From contig NZ_JAJONE010000001.1 of assembly GCF_024700075.1 (NCBI RefSeq), positions 3,991,001 to 4,055,000 of the forward strand: a stretch of DNA of 64,000 nt. Direction: 5' to 3'. The notes under the pieces are model-generated. The model saw only the letters and a program-made list of their open reading frames with translations. It had not been told where the DNA came from and ran no database searches. This DNA comes from Hymenobacter sp. J193. Its GTDB lineage: Bacteria; Bacteroidota; Bacteroidia; Cytophagales; Hymenobacteraceae. Below, piece after piece: positions 52,001 to 60,286 of the stretch. Position 1 is the stretch's first letter. Each line of letters starts with the position of its first letter. The position numbers were made by a program, and so were the translations under genes.

Positions 52001-54616
52001 TCAGCGCAGGTACACGGATTCAATATCAACGGAAGGCCGGTCGGAGCTGGCGGGAGCCGCGGCGGGTTCCAGCAGCACCTGCAACACTTCCAGCTGCGCA
52101 ACCGGCACAACTGGCGGGCCGGACACCTGGAACGTCAGCGGCAAAAAGCTGGGGTAGGGACGCGGCAACAGCATCTGCGCCCCCGGTCGGAAAGCGGAAA
52201 GCGGCACGCGCACGTCCTGCACCTCAGCTCCCAGCTCCACCTCCGCCACGTAGGCCGCTGCATCCCGCGACGTCAGCACCAGGCGCACCCGGCCGGCTCC
52301 GGCGCTGCGCTGGCCCCGCACGACTACTTCGGTGAAGTTGCCCGCTTCACTGGCTCGGGCTGCTAGCCGGTCGCCGAAGTAGGCGCGCAGAAACGCCACC
52401 GGGGCCTTGGCATCGGCAAACGGAATGGGCGCGGCCGCTGGCGGGGCTTGCAGCAGGCGCAGAGCCAACTGGCCGGTAGGGGTACTTATGTAATCAGCCC
52501 AGCCGGCCCCGTTTACGCCGCCGGTTTCAACCAGCTGCCGGTCCTGGGCAGCCCGAAAAAGGGGTAGTGCCGTGCCGGGAGCCACAATGAGAGCTTCCCA
52601 ACGGTCCTGGGGGGCATAGTCCCAGGCCAGGGAGCTGCCCGCAAAGCCGCCGGGGAAAGTGGTGGAGCGGTCCTGGTGCCTGAGTACAATGGAATAGCGC
52701 AGCAGCCCGGGGTACAGCAGCTCGGCCGGCACGTTAGCTTCGGCTGAGGTAAGCGTGAGCCGGCGCATGGGGATGGTGCGGGTACGTCCGTAGAAATGCT
52801 GGGCTATTAGAAAAAGCGAATCGGTGGCGCCGGCGCCGGCTACTGTGGCGCGAAGCAGAGCGGGCTGGCCTGCTACCAGTTGCGCTGGCGGAGTGTGCAG
52901 CACCTGGGCCGGCAACGTAGAGGCGGCCGGGGCTACAAATTCGCCGAGCCGGATAGCACCCAGCGTAGTCTGGGCTGTGAAGGCCGCTATGTTTTTGCCC
53001 CGGGCAGCTACCAGATACACGCCTGGCTGCAAGCGCACGGTGCCCTCGGAGGCCTGGCTCTGGAAGGTGTTGCTGGGGTTCAGCCCCCGCACCGTGAAAT
53101 CGGCTCCTAAGCCGGGCAGCGTGAGACGCATGGGCTGGGCGTTCCAAGCAATGCGCGTAACGGACTGACGCAGGGAAGTAGTGGCAAACGGGTCCCGCAC
53201 CTCAATAGCGTCGGGCATTACCTCCAGCCGCCACACCCCGCTGGCCAGTTGGTCGAGGAAGTAGGCACCGGTTCCTTCGTAGTGCACGATGGGCGAGGAG
53301 CCGGTGCCGGCCACGCGGCGCAGGGCAGTGGGCTTGCGCGGCTGGGTGGTGGTAGAGCTGGTGTAGTAAAACTCCTCGGGCGTATTCAGCTCGCTTACGC
53401 CGGCCCGGTAGCTAATGCGGAAGTCTCCAAACGTAGAATCCTGGGGGAAAGCGCCAAACGACTGGCCGCGCTTCACCTGCCGGAAAACCTTGCCGGCAAT
53501 CAGCAGGCTGAGGGCTTTGGCCGGCGTGTAGGCCAGATTGAGGTAGTGAGTCTGGTACTCGGTGTTGGCGTAGGCAATGGCCAGCGGGTCGTAGGCAAAC
53601 TGGGTGGCCCACTGGAAGCCCGCCGAGCGGAAGCTGCGGGCCATCATCGGGTACATTATAGGCTGCAGGATATCGGCCGACTCAAACTCGTATACCATGC
53701 GCGGCTTGGAGCTAAAGCGCGGGTCCCGGGCGTACGGAATCGGGTATTGATTTACGAGCGGGAGCAGGTTGCCTCGCTGGGTGTGGCCGCCCACCAGCGC
53801 CGAGGGGTACCACTGAAACGTAAAGCCCTGCACCGGGCTGTTCAGAATAGCATTGGCCACGGTCGGGCTTTCGGCAATGTTGTAGAAGATAGGCTTGCGG
53901 TAGCCGGTAGAGCGCATAGCCGCCACCATGCGCTCCACAAACTGGCTTACCTCGGCCTCGGGCTGACGGTAGTGCGGCTCGTTGCACACCTCGTAGGCAA
54001 TGATGTCGGGGTCTTCGCGGTTGAGCTGGCCCGTGTACTGGTTGCGGTGATTCAGAAACTGTTTGAGGTAGTTTTCCTGGGCCTGCACCGCGCGCGGGTT
54101 GTTGTAGGCGCGCCCCTTAGGGTAGATGGCCGAAAAGCCCGTCTGGGCCGTGTCGGGCTCGGGGTAGCCGTTGCCCCAGTAGGCAATGGGCGTGAGGATG
54201 ATTTTGATGCCGCGCTGCTTGAGGCGCTGCACCAGGTAGTCGAGCAGGCGCAGGTGCTCATTGGCCAGCAGGTTGCCCACGGTATCGGTAATTTCCACGT
54301 CCCACACGTGCACCCGAAAGGCGTCGATGCCCAGGCGCGAAAGGTGGTACACATCCTGGTCGATGGCCTGTTCCAGCGGCACGCCCAGCCGCCGGTGGGC
54401 GCGGTAGGAGTATGCAAACGGCGCGGTATAGTTCACCCCGAAAAGCGCCACTTCTTCGCGGCTGCCCTGCCAGCGCAGCACGCCGCCTTTATCGATGTAT
54501 ACGTCGGTTTTGGGCAGCGGCTTCTGGGCCTGGGCCGGCCCGATGCCCGCCAGAAAAAGCAGTAGCCCGAGCAGCATTGCCCTGCCCCGGGCGAGGAAAG
54601 AAAGGAAACCAACCAT
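52001..54616 (-). CDS. Secreted GH5-like glycoside hydrolase
   Basis: 871 residues from the ATG at 54616; signal peptide MVGFLSFLARGRAMLLGLLL to PAQAQ. Residues ~30-430 form a cellulase-type TIM barrel: LGIDAFRVHVWDVEITDTVG, the acid/base Glu in IIAYEVCNEPHYRQ, YRKPIFYNIAES and the likely nucleophile Glu in RMVYEFESADILQP. The remaining ~440 residues are beta-sandwich modules. No T9SS tail is visible, so release to the periplasm is the default. Substrate not determined; mannan or cellulose-type glucans are typical for the fold. Confidence 0.85.
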   Translation of the reverse strand: MVGFLSFLARGRAMLLGLLLFLAGIGPAQAQKPLPKTDVYIDKGGVLRWQGSREEVALFGVNYTAPFAYSYRAHRRLGVPLEQAIDQDVYHLSRLGIDAFRVHVWDVEITDTVGNLLANEHLRLLDYLVQRLKQRGIKIILTPIAYWGNGYPEPDTAQTGFSAIYPKGRAYNNPRAVQAQENYLKQFLNHRNQYTGQLNREDPDIIAYEVCNEPHYRQPEAEVSQFVERMVAAMRSTGYRKPIFYNIAESPTVANAILNSPVQGFTFQWYPSALVGGHTQRGNLLPLVNQYPIPYARDPRFSSKPRMVYEFESADILQPIMYPMMARSFRSAGFQWATQFAYDPLAIAYANTEYQTHYLNLAYTPAKALSLLIAGKVFRQVKRGQSFGAFPQDSTFGDFRISYRAGVSELNTPEEFYYTSSTTTQPRKPTALRRVAGTGSSPIVHYEGTGAYFLDQLASGVWRLEVMPDAIEVRDPFATTSLRQSVTRIAWNAQPMRLTLPGLGADFTVRGLNPSNTFQSQASEGTVRLQPGVYLVAARGKNIAAFTAQTTLGAIRLGEFVAPAASTLPAQVLHTPPAQLVAGQPALLRATVAGAGATDSLFLIAQHFYGRTRTIPMRRLTLTSAEANVPAELLYPGLLRYSIVLRHQDRSTTFPGGFAGSSLAWDYAPQDRWEALIVAPGTALPLFRAAQDRQLVETGGVNGAGWADYISTPTGQLALRLLQAPPAAAPIPFADAKAPVAFLRAYFGDRLAARASEAGNFTEVVVRGQRSAGAGRVRLVLTSRDAAAYVAEVELGAEVQDVRVPLSAFRPGAQMLLPRPYPSFLPLTFQVSGPPVVPVAQLEVLQVLLEPAAAPASSDRPSVDIESVYLR

Positions 54617-54660
54617 ACGCTGTAGTGAAGTAAGGGAACCGCGAAGTAACACTACGCAAA

Positions 54661-54700
54661 CGCAAAAGCGGCCGCCGCACCCGAAGATGCTGCGGCCGCC
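54661..54700 (-). terminator. Terminator of the RNase P RNA gene
   Basis: On the minus strand GCGGCCGCA ... TGCGGCGGCCGC followed by TTTTGCGTTT, directly after the RNA 3' region. Confidence 0.7.
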
Positions 54701-54713
54701 CTGGTGCCGGTGA

Positions 54714-55163
54714 TGAGTCTGTAAGCCGGGTTTTGTCCGCTGCCGAAGCCGCGGCCCCACCATTTATCTAGGCCAGTCCTCGCGGAAAGGCTCCATCAAC
54801 CTACCCGCTGGCGCCGGACGAGCCGCCCGGTGCCCGCCCCCGAGAGGGCCGGCGTGCCAGCTTATTTGGTCTTTCAACCCCTGAGGTTTACCCAGCCGGC
54901 ATAGTCACCCAGCCGCTGGTGCGCTCTTACCGCACCTTTTCACCCTTACCAAAGGTGAAGTTGTAAATTTGTAAGATTGTGAAATTCACAACTTCACTTT
55001 TCGCAACTTCACCGCTTGGCGGTACTTTTCTGTGGCACTGGCTGTCCCGGGAAGCTTTACGCCGCCCGGTCCTTCCCGTTAGGAAGCAGGGTGCTCTGCG
55101 TTGCCCGGACTTTCCTCGTCGCCATTCTCACGTTTGGCGCCGCGGTGGGGCGACCCATCACTG
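54714..55163 (-). ncRNA. rnpB: RNase P RNA (type A)
   Basis: Catalytic RNA that trims tRNA 5' leaders. Conserved elements on the minus strand: GAGGAAAGTCCGGGCAAC (55100-55117) near the 5' end, GGTAAGGGTGAAAAGGTGCG with TAAGAGCGCACC, the CCAAATAAGCTGGC-like stretch, GGCCTAGATAAATGGTGGGG, and ACAAAACCCGGCTTACAGAC at the 3' end. P1 can be formed by TGATGGGTC and GACTCATCA. P12 carries an AT-rich hairpin (54955-54997, arms GTGAAGTTGT/ACAACTTCAC), much unlike the GC-rich core. Ends are approximate (about 10 bases). A promoter element TATCTTTG lies at 55168-55175. Confidence 0.95.
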
Positions 55164-55611
55164 CCGGCAAAGATAGGCAAAGCTGAAGACTCATTCTGGG
55201 TTGGTAGCCCGGGCTAGTGATAAGTTTTGATGCGCAATAAGTTAGGGACGCTGAACTTCTCAGGCGCCAAAAAAAGTAGCCGCACACCACGGGAAGAACA
55301 ATGGCTACTGCCAGATGAAGTGCTTGCGCTGCTGCCAGTGCAAAGCCGTGTTGACTGAGAACGGATACTAGCAGCCCCAGACAATAGGGAAGAATAACGG
55401 AGAAAATCAGGTAAACGAAGGGTGGGCTCAGCGCATACATTTTGCCTTTTATTTTACACCTGAGCAAGGGCCCTATCAGGCCAAGAACAGCTAAGCTTAT
55501 CCCCCCAACAACTTCCCCGGAACCAAGCGGCAAATTCCCGATGGTAGCATAAACGGCCAGAACCCAAACAACCAGGCTGGGTAGAAACACAAGTAAAACT
55601 AGTATGCCCAC
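55057..55611 (-). CDS. Small multi-span membrane protein whose frame runs into rnpB
   Basis: 184 residues from a GTG at 55611. Residues 1-~120 hold about four membrane helices: MGILVLLVFLPSLVVWVLAV, GGISLAVLGLIGPLL, FVYLIFSVILPYCLGLLVSV, and ALHLAVAIVLPVVCGYFFW. After about residue 130 the sequence becomes polar and non-natural and its last ~35 codons lie within the RNase P RNA gene. The original stop codon may have been lost, or the gene may be a remnant. Function unknown. Confidence 0.5.
   Translation of the reverse strand: MGILVLLVFLPSLVVWVLAVYATIGNLPLGSGEVVGGISLAVLGLIGPLLRCKIKGKMYALSPPFVYLIFSVILPYCLGLLVSVLSQHGFALAAAQALHLAVAIVLPVVCGYFFWRLRSSASLTYCASKLITSPGYQPRMSLQLCLSLPAVMGRPTAAPNVRMATRKVRATQSTLLPNGKDRAA
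55168..55175 (-). promoter_or_regulatory. -7 element of the rnpB promoter
   Basis: TATCTTTG on the minus strand, a full match to TAnnTTTG, placed about 5-8 bp before the inferred RNA 5' end. It lies inside the 3' part of the membrane-protein frame. Confidence 0.6.
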
Positions 55612-55688
55612 GGTACAGTGCTTCTGGTTTTGGCCTTATGGCTTATTGCTCGGAGACGTGTGCTGTTGTGGCTGAATTATAGTAAAGC

Positions 55689-56120
55689 TTAATTCGTATT
55701 TCTCCTTTGCAAAGGACGAGGCTTTACAAAGTATCTGTCCAATTTCTCAATTTCAGCCTGGATATTCTGGCTAATAATGCGGTGACAAATACTTAGCTCT
55801 TGTCCTGGATTGGTGTAGAGAACATAAGTGCTGCCCGCCTGTAGGCGAATGTTACAATTACTGCCCGTCTGCAGCATTAGAGTATCGGCTGACTCACCTC
55901 GCCAGGTTTTTAAAGGAACGAACTTGTAAGTAGCGCTGAAAAAGATTGGTGAATCGGAAACCTGGCTTATTTCGACCAGCTTTCCGAGGAAAACCAACGA
56001 GCTAGCCTTGACCGCATGGTTGAATTCACGGACCTTAATGCTGCATTTGCAGGCCCTTACTTCTGTTGATGCCAGCATCAGCAGCGTAAACACAAGTAAG
56101 AAAGTAGTTGGGAGGCGCAT
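55689..56120 (-). CDS. Exported NTR/TIMP-like small protein
   Basis: 143 residues from the ATG at 56120. Signal peptide MRLPTTFLLVFTLLMLASTE ending near VRA, then mature N terminus CKCSIKV, which matches the Cys-x-Cys start of NTR/TIMP-type domains. It continues with FNHAVKASSLVFLGKLVEIS, YKFVPLKTWRG, SNCNIRLQAGSTYVLYTN and CHRIISQ; the paired Cys fit NTR disulfides. Such proteins are widespread in Bacteroidota without known function. Confidence 0.75.
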   Translation of the reverse strand: MRLPTTFLLVFTLLMLASTEVRACKCSIKVREFNHAVKASSLVFLGKLVEISQVSDSPIFFSATYKFVPLKTWRGESADTLMLQTGSNCNIRLQAGSTYVLYTNPGQELSICHRIISQNIQAEIEKLDRYFVKPRPLQRRNTN

Positions 56121-56260
56121 GATTAAAAAACAAGTGGGAAGCACATTTGAAAGAAGGCTATTGTACGATTTAGCCGATTTGTATCCCTCCAAGAGGCGTC
56201 ATATGAGAGTCTAATGTTTGACAAGGTTTATAACCGATTCACGAACGCTGTAGCGGCTGC

Positions 56261-56335
56261 GTAGAGACGCATACTTGCGTCTACTCGTTGAACGACATGC
56301 GGCGCAGACGACGAGACGCAAGTATGCGTCTCTAC
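56261..56335. repeat. GTAGAGACGC-family 22-bp perfect inverted repeat
   Basis: GTAGAGACGCATACTTGCGT starting 56261 and its exact complement ending CGTCTCTAC at 56335, 31-base spacer. TTCACGAA occurs on both sides (56238 and 56339) in direct orientation, like a target-site duplication. The same family is at 19712-19800. Confidence 0.8.
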
Positions 56336-56386
56336 ACCGTTCACGAAACTGCTATAATAAGAGGATTTATTTATAATTTAGAGTTT

Positions 56387-56875
56387 TTATAGAAAATAAT
56401 GAATAATGCATTGATTTATAAAAATTGCAGTAATAGAATAAAATAAAATGTATTTTTCGCCCGCGAAGTTGTTATTCGATATTGAAAAATAACTTCTAAT
56501 TCCTTTTCTTGTAATTAGTAGTAACAATATCAGTGTAATAACAATGCTCCAATAGTTACTCTCTCTCGATGTGCTAGGAATATTTTGGTAGAGTAGGAGT
56601 GTAATTATTGAACCCAATGCAAAGTATGTTAGTGTGAAAAATATCAACTTGTATCCTTTAGAATTTTCAAAAAAAGCGTATATACAGCCGGCAAGAAATA
56701 CAGAAAAAGGAAACTGGTTCAAAAGTAGGCTAAAGAATGTCCGGCCCATCAACGGAATGTTGTACGCGCCGATATACTCCGGCCTGTAGGCATAAAAAGC
56801 ATATATTTGTAGTATAATCCCAATTGCTAAGATTATTGCTAAGGATGCGAAGATAATTTTGATGGTTATTTTCAT
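56387..56875 (-). CDS. AT-rich orphan membrane protein
   Basis: 162 residues with about five hydrophobic segments (IKIIFASLAIILAIGIILQI, FFSLLLNQFPFSVFLAGCIY, LIFFTLTYFALGSIITLLLY, WSIVITLILLLLI, YILFYSITAIFINQCIIHYF). It is rich in Ile, Phe, Tyr, Asn and Lys, codes with AT-ending codons, and contrasts strongly with neighbours above 60% GC. Recent acquisition is likely; the GTAGAGACGC repeat lies 50 bp from its 3' end. No family recognised. Confidence 0.6.
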   Translation of the reverse strand: MKITIKIIFASLAIILAIGIILQIYAFYAYRPEYIGAYNIPLMGRTFFSLLLNQFPFSVFLAGCIYAFFENSKGYKLIFFTLTYFALGSIITLLLYQNIPSTSRESNYWSIVITLILLLLITRKGIRSYFSISNNNFAGEKYILFYSITAIFINQCIIHYFL

Positions 56876-56906
56876 ATTATATAATCTGAGTTGAAAAGGT
56901 ACTGGT

Positions 56907-58772
56907 TTACCTCCCTTCCCACACGTTATCCTTCGGGTAGCTGTCGGGCACGAGGGTGGCGCCTAGCTTCACTTGCTTCACGGCTTTGGTGGTGGGCACG
57001 GGCACCGTCACGGTGCGGGAGCCGGTTTCCCAGACTTCGATGGTGCGGTGCAGCTGCTGGGTGGAATTGTCCTGGTAGGTGATGGTGAGGTATACGGGCA
57101 CGGGCTTGGTGCCTTTGGCTTCCACGGTCACGTCGTAGCCGGTGGCGGTTTTGGCTACGGTCCGGATGGCCAGGTCGGGGTAGCCGCCGTCGAAAAACCA
57201 GCGCTGCCAGAACCAGTTGAGGTTGCGGCCCGCCCCAGCGTTCATGGAGTTGAAGAAGTCGTAGGGCATGGGGTGCTTGCCGTTCCAGTTGCGGATGTAG
57301 GTGTGCAGGGCCTTGGTGAACAGCTCGTCGCCCAGCAACTCCTTCACATAGAGGTAGCCGAAAGCCGGCTTGGGGTAGGAGTTCAGGAAGAAGGGCAGCC
57401 CGTTCTGCTGGGTCGTCAACGTCATAATGGGCAAGTCTGCTTCGGTGGCGGCGTTCTGGGCGTAGGGCGCCACGCCGTAGTCATCGTCCAGCGTGGGGTC
57501 AATCTGCTTGGAAATCAGCCACTCGCCAATGGTGGCCCAGCCCTCATCCATCCAGGCGTACTTGGTTTCGTTGATGCCCATGTAGAACGGGAACATCGTG
57601 TGGAAAATCTCGTGGTCGGTGAGCGTAATGGCGTCCTGGCGGCTTTCCACGGGGTTGTCGTTCACCATCATGGGGTACTCCATCTGGTCGAGGCCGTCGA
57701 AGATGGTTTCGTGGGAGTAGGGGAAGGGCCACTTGGGGAAGGTGTAGCTCATGGCCTCCACCGTTTTGCGGGCGAAGTGAATGACCTCCTCGTAGTCCTT
57801 GTGCTTGGTGTTGTACACGGCATCCACGCGGGTGCGGCGCTTGGTGGCCGGGTCCACCACCAGGCTGCTCGACTGCCACACGTAGTGGTCGGCGGTGGCA
57901 AACACGAAGTCCGTCACGTTCTTGGCCTCAAAGTGCCAGGTGTTCTGGGCGTTCGGGGCGGTTATGTCCTGCTTCTTAAGGTCGGCTTCGGTGATGATGC
58001 TGGTAATGGCGTCCTTCTTTTCCGCGTCGCGCAGGCGCTTCACGTATTTTTTGCCTAGCACCGCGTCGGCGTTGGTCAGGTCGCCGGTAGCCCACACCAC
58101 AAAGTTGCGGGGCACGGTAATGTCGGCCGAGAAGTTGGCGAAGTCGTTGTAGAACTCCTGGGAGCCGATGTAGGGGTGGCGGTTCCAGCCGTCGATGTCG
58201 TCGTACACGGCCACGCGCGGGAAGAAGTAGGCCACAAAGTCGGCGCCCGGCTCAATCTCCCCGGTGCGCATGTGGGAGCCTTTGTTGAGCGTGTAGCTGT
58301 ACGTCACGCTGATCTGGGCCGTCTGCTTCGCGCCCAGGGTGCGGGGCAGGGGCACGAACATGTTGGTAGCGTCCGGCCTTAGGTTGGCCACGTCCACGGC
58401 CTGACCGTTGATGCTCAAAGCCTCAATCTGCATTCCCTCGGTGAGGTCTTCGGGGCTGATGCGGCCGGCGCGAGGGGCGCCTTTCTGGTAGTAGTTGGGG
58501 TAGATTTTGAACAGGAGCTGCCGCAGCGAGTCGGGGCTTTGGTTGTGGTAGGCAATCTGGGCGGTGCCCGCCACGCGCCGGCTGGCCGGGTCGAAGCTGA
58601 CTTTGAGGGTATAGTCGGCCGAGTTCTGCCAGTAGTTGGGGCCGGGCTGGCCGTTTTCGGCGCGGGTGCCTTTGGCGTAGGTGGCCTGCAGGTTGCGCGG
58701 CACCGGCAGCGGCTGCTGGGCCAGGGCCGAGAAGGAGAGAAGAGAAGCGGCGAGAAGTAAAGGGAGTTTCAT
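56907..58772 (-). CDS. Exported M1-family metallopeptidase
   Basis: 621 residues from the ATG at 58772, signal peptide MKLPLLLAASLLSFSALAQ. The N-terminal M1 beta domain is followed by the zinc site: LTDHEIFHTMFPFYMGINET, giving HExxH with catalytic Glu and, 18 residues on, the third ligand Glu in KYAWMDEGWATIGEW. The GAMEN-like motif is DQMEYPMM. The C terminus has a beta domain. It removes N-terminal residues from peptides outside the cytoplasm; specificity unknown. Downstream lies the AT-rich orphan. Confidence 0.92.
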   Translation of the reverse strand: MKLPLLLAASLLSFSALAQQPLPVPRNLQATYAKGTRAENGQPGPNYWQNSADYTLKVSFDPASRRVAGTAQIAYHNQSPDSLRQLLFKIYPNYYQKGAPRAGRISPEDLTEGMQIEALSINGQAVDVANLRPDATNMFVPLPRTLGAKQTAQISVTYSYTLNKGSHMRTGEIEPGADFVAYFFPRVAVYDDIDGWNRHPYIGSQEFYNDFANFSADITVPRNFVVWATGDLTNADAVLGKKYVKRLRDAEKKDAITSIITEADLKKQDITAPNAQNTWHFEAKNVTDFVFATADHYVWQSSSLVVDPATKRRTRVDAVYNTKHKDYEEVIHFARKTVEAMSYTFPKWPFPYSHETIFDGLDQMEYPMMVNDNPVESRQDAITLTDHEIFHTMFPFYMGINETKYAWMDEGWATIGEWLISKQIDPTLDDDYGVAPYAQNAATEADLPIMTLTTQQNGLPFFLNSYPKPAFGYLYVKELLGDELFTKALHTYIRNWNGKHPMPYDFFNSMNAGAGRNLNWFWQRWFFDGGYPDLAIRTVAKTATGYDVTVEAKGTKPVPVYLTITYQDNSTQQLHRTIEVWETGSRTVTVPVPTTKAVKQVKLGATLVPDSYPKDNVWEGR

Positions 58773-58842
58773 GCGGCGGATGAGTTGCTGCCGCAAAGTA
58801 CCCGTATGGGCCGGAATGGTTGCCTATTTGCAGAAAAAGGAA

Positions 58843-58946
58843 CTGTCATCCTGAGCAGCACGAAGGACCTTGCCATGCCTGGACGAAATCGTTCTAACGA
58901 CATCAGCCAAACATGACAAGGTCCTTCGCGCTGCTCAGGATGACAG
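58843..58946. repeat. 104-bp inverted-repeat element of the GAGCAGCGCGAAG family
   Basis: 30-bp arms CTGTCATCCTGAGCAGCACG... (58843-58872) and CAAGGTCCTTCGCGCTGCTC... (58917-58946) with one mismatch, without the inner terminator hairpin seen at 33869. It sits between the M1 peptidase start and the DUF2027 gene end. Confidence 0.8.
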
Positions 58947-58960
58947 CCGGTTTGTACGGT

Positions 58961-60067
58961 TTACTTCAGCCGTACCAGGGTGGCGCCGTAGCCGAACTTT
59001 TCTTTCTTGGAGTCCTCGAAAAACTTGATGTCGCGGTTGCGGCTCAGGAGCTTGTGCAGCTCTTTGCGCAGCGTGCCGTTGCCGGAGCCGTGGATGAACA
59101 CGATTTCGTGCATGTTGGTAGCCAGGGCGCGGCTCAATGTATCCTCGAAGGCATCGAGCTGGAGCTTGAGAATGGCCGTGTTGCTAAGGCCCTCGGCGCC
59201 TTCGGGGCGCAGGGCTTCCAGGTGAAGGTCTACTTCGTGAGGCGGGGCCTTAATGGCCTTGGCTGGCTCCGGCGCGGGCGCAATGGCGGCGGGCTTGGCC
59301 GGGGCATTGCCGGTGAACTGGGCTTTCAGGGTTTCGGCCAGCTTCTCGGGCGCAATAACGGCGGGCGGCGCAGGCTTTTCATCCAGCTGAAACAGATACG
59401 CCTCGCGCTGGAGCACCGGCACGTTGGGCTGGCGGCTGGTGTAGAAGCTGGCGGCCTTGAATTGCAGGCGCTTGGTGAGCAGCTCGTAGGCTGTGTTGCT
59501 GTTGAGCTTGTAGGGCAGCAGCTGCACCACCAGGGCCGGCCACTGGTCGAAATCCTTGAGGTGCCAGTGGCCCAGCGGCGCGCTGGCCGCTTTGGCCGCC
59601 AGCTTATCGGCGCCCAAGGCACGGTACTGCTCCTTGCGCTCCTCCCCAAAGGTGTAAAGCACTTCCTGGTCGGTATGGTTCACGAGCTGCACCGCCAGCA
59701 GCTCCGGCGACTGGTGGGTGAGGGCCAGATACACGCCTTTCTGTACCACCGGTGCGGCATTTTTGGCGGCCGGCAGCGGGGCAGGACTGTTGGCTTTCTG
59801 CGCCGCGGCGGGCGAGGCAGATACTCCGGCGGCTTTAGCCGCTTGGGCGGCCCCGCTGGCGGCGGCTTTTTTCTCGGCGGCAACCGAGGCGGCGCTTTGC
59901 CCGAAGGCTTTGGTTTCTTCGGCGGCTACTACCACCACTTCGCGGCGCAGCACCGGAATGGTGAAGTCGTTATCAATGGCTACTTCTACCAGGTCGTTGT
60001 CGAGCAGGCGGGTGATGATGCCTTCCTCGCGCCCGGTGAGCAGGCGTACTCGGTCTCCTACGTTCAT
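58961..60067 (-). CDS. DUF2027 protein with C-terminal Smr domain
   Basis: 368 residues. Residues 1-~45 are an SH3-like start (MNVGDRVRLLTGREEGIITR), followed by an Ala-rich linker (~50-105), the DUF2027 core (VYLALTHQSPELLAVQLVNH to FYTSRQPNVPVLQREAYLF) and a C-terminal Smr domain. The Smr domain has HEVDLHLEAL, VFIHGSGNGTLRKELHKLL and the closing YGYGATLVRLK-type strand (GYGATLVRLK). The DxH and GxGxGxL motifs are those of MutS2-type nuclease or RNA-binding domains. Found across Bacteroidota; role unknown. Confidence 0.9.
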   Translation of the reverse strand: MNVGDRVRLLTGREEGIITRLLDNDLVEVAIDNDFTIPVLRREVVVVAAEETKAFGQSAASVAAEKKAAASGAAQAAKAAGVSASPAAAQKANSPAPLPAAKNAAPVVQKGVYLALTHQSPELLAVQLVNHTDQEVLYTFGEERKEQYRALGADKLAAKAASAPLGHWHLKDFDQWPALVVQLLPYKLNSNTAYELLTKRLQFKAASFYTSRQPNVPVLQREAYLFQLDEKPAPPAVIAPEKLAETLKAQFTGNAPAKPAAIAPAPEPAKAIKAPPHEVDLHLEALRPEGAEGLSNTAILKLQLDAFEDTLSRALATNMHEIVFIHGSGNGTLRKELHKLLSRNRDIKFFEDSKKEKFGYGATLVRLK

Positions 60068-60222
60068 ATGCTGGGGGATTAGCGCTGTTTTTCCTGAGTA
60101 CGTAGTTTTGACGTTCAGTATCCCAGGCGCAGGCTGTAAAGGTCGCCAATGAAAAGGGAAAAACGGCAGCTAAGACTGGCCGCGCCCCTGGCCGTCGACT
60201 ATCTTCCACCGGGGCCGCTGCA

Positions 60223-60279
60223 GTTGATAGTTGTGAATTTATAGTTGTTCCTGCTTCAGGCAACAGACCAACTATCAAC
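60223..60279 (-). terminator. Imperfect hairpin after the DUF2279 gene
   Basis: GTTGATAGTTG / CAACTATCAAC 11-bp perfect arms with a nested CCTG/CAGG, 8 bp past the stop at 60287. T-tract weak. Confidence 0.45.
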
Positions 60280-60286
60280 AGACAAC

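Noticed and set aside
53249..54565. 438-residue frame opposite the GH5-like gene
   Set aside because: Antisense frame with Val/Gly/Arg-rich composition.
54979..55176. Small plus-strand frame within the RNase P RNA gene
   Set aside because: Lies in the structured RNA on the opposite strand.
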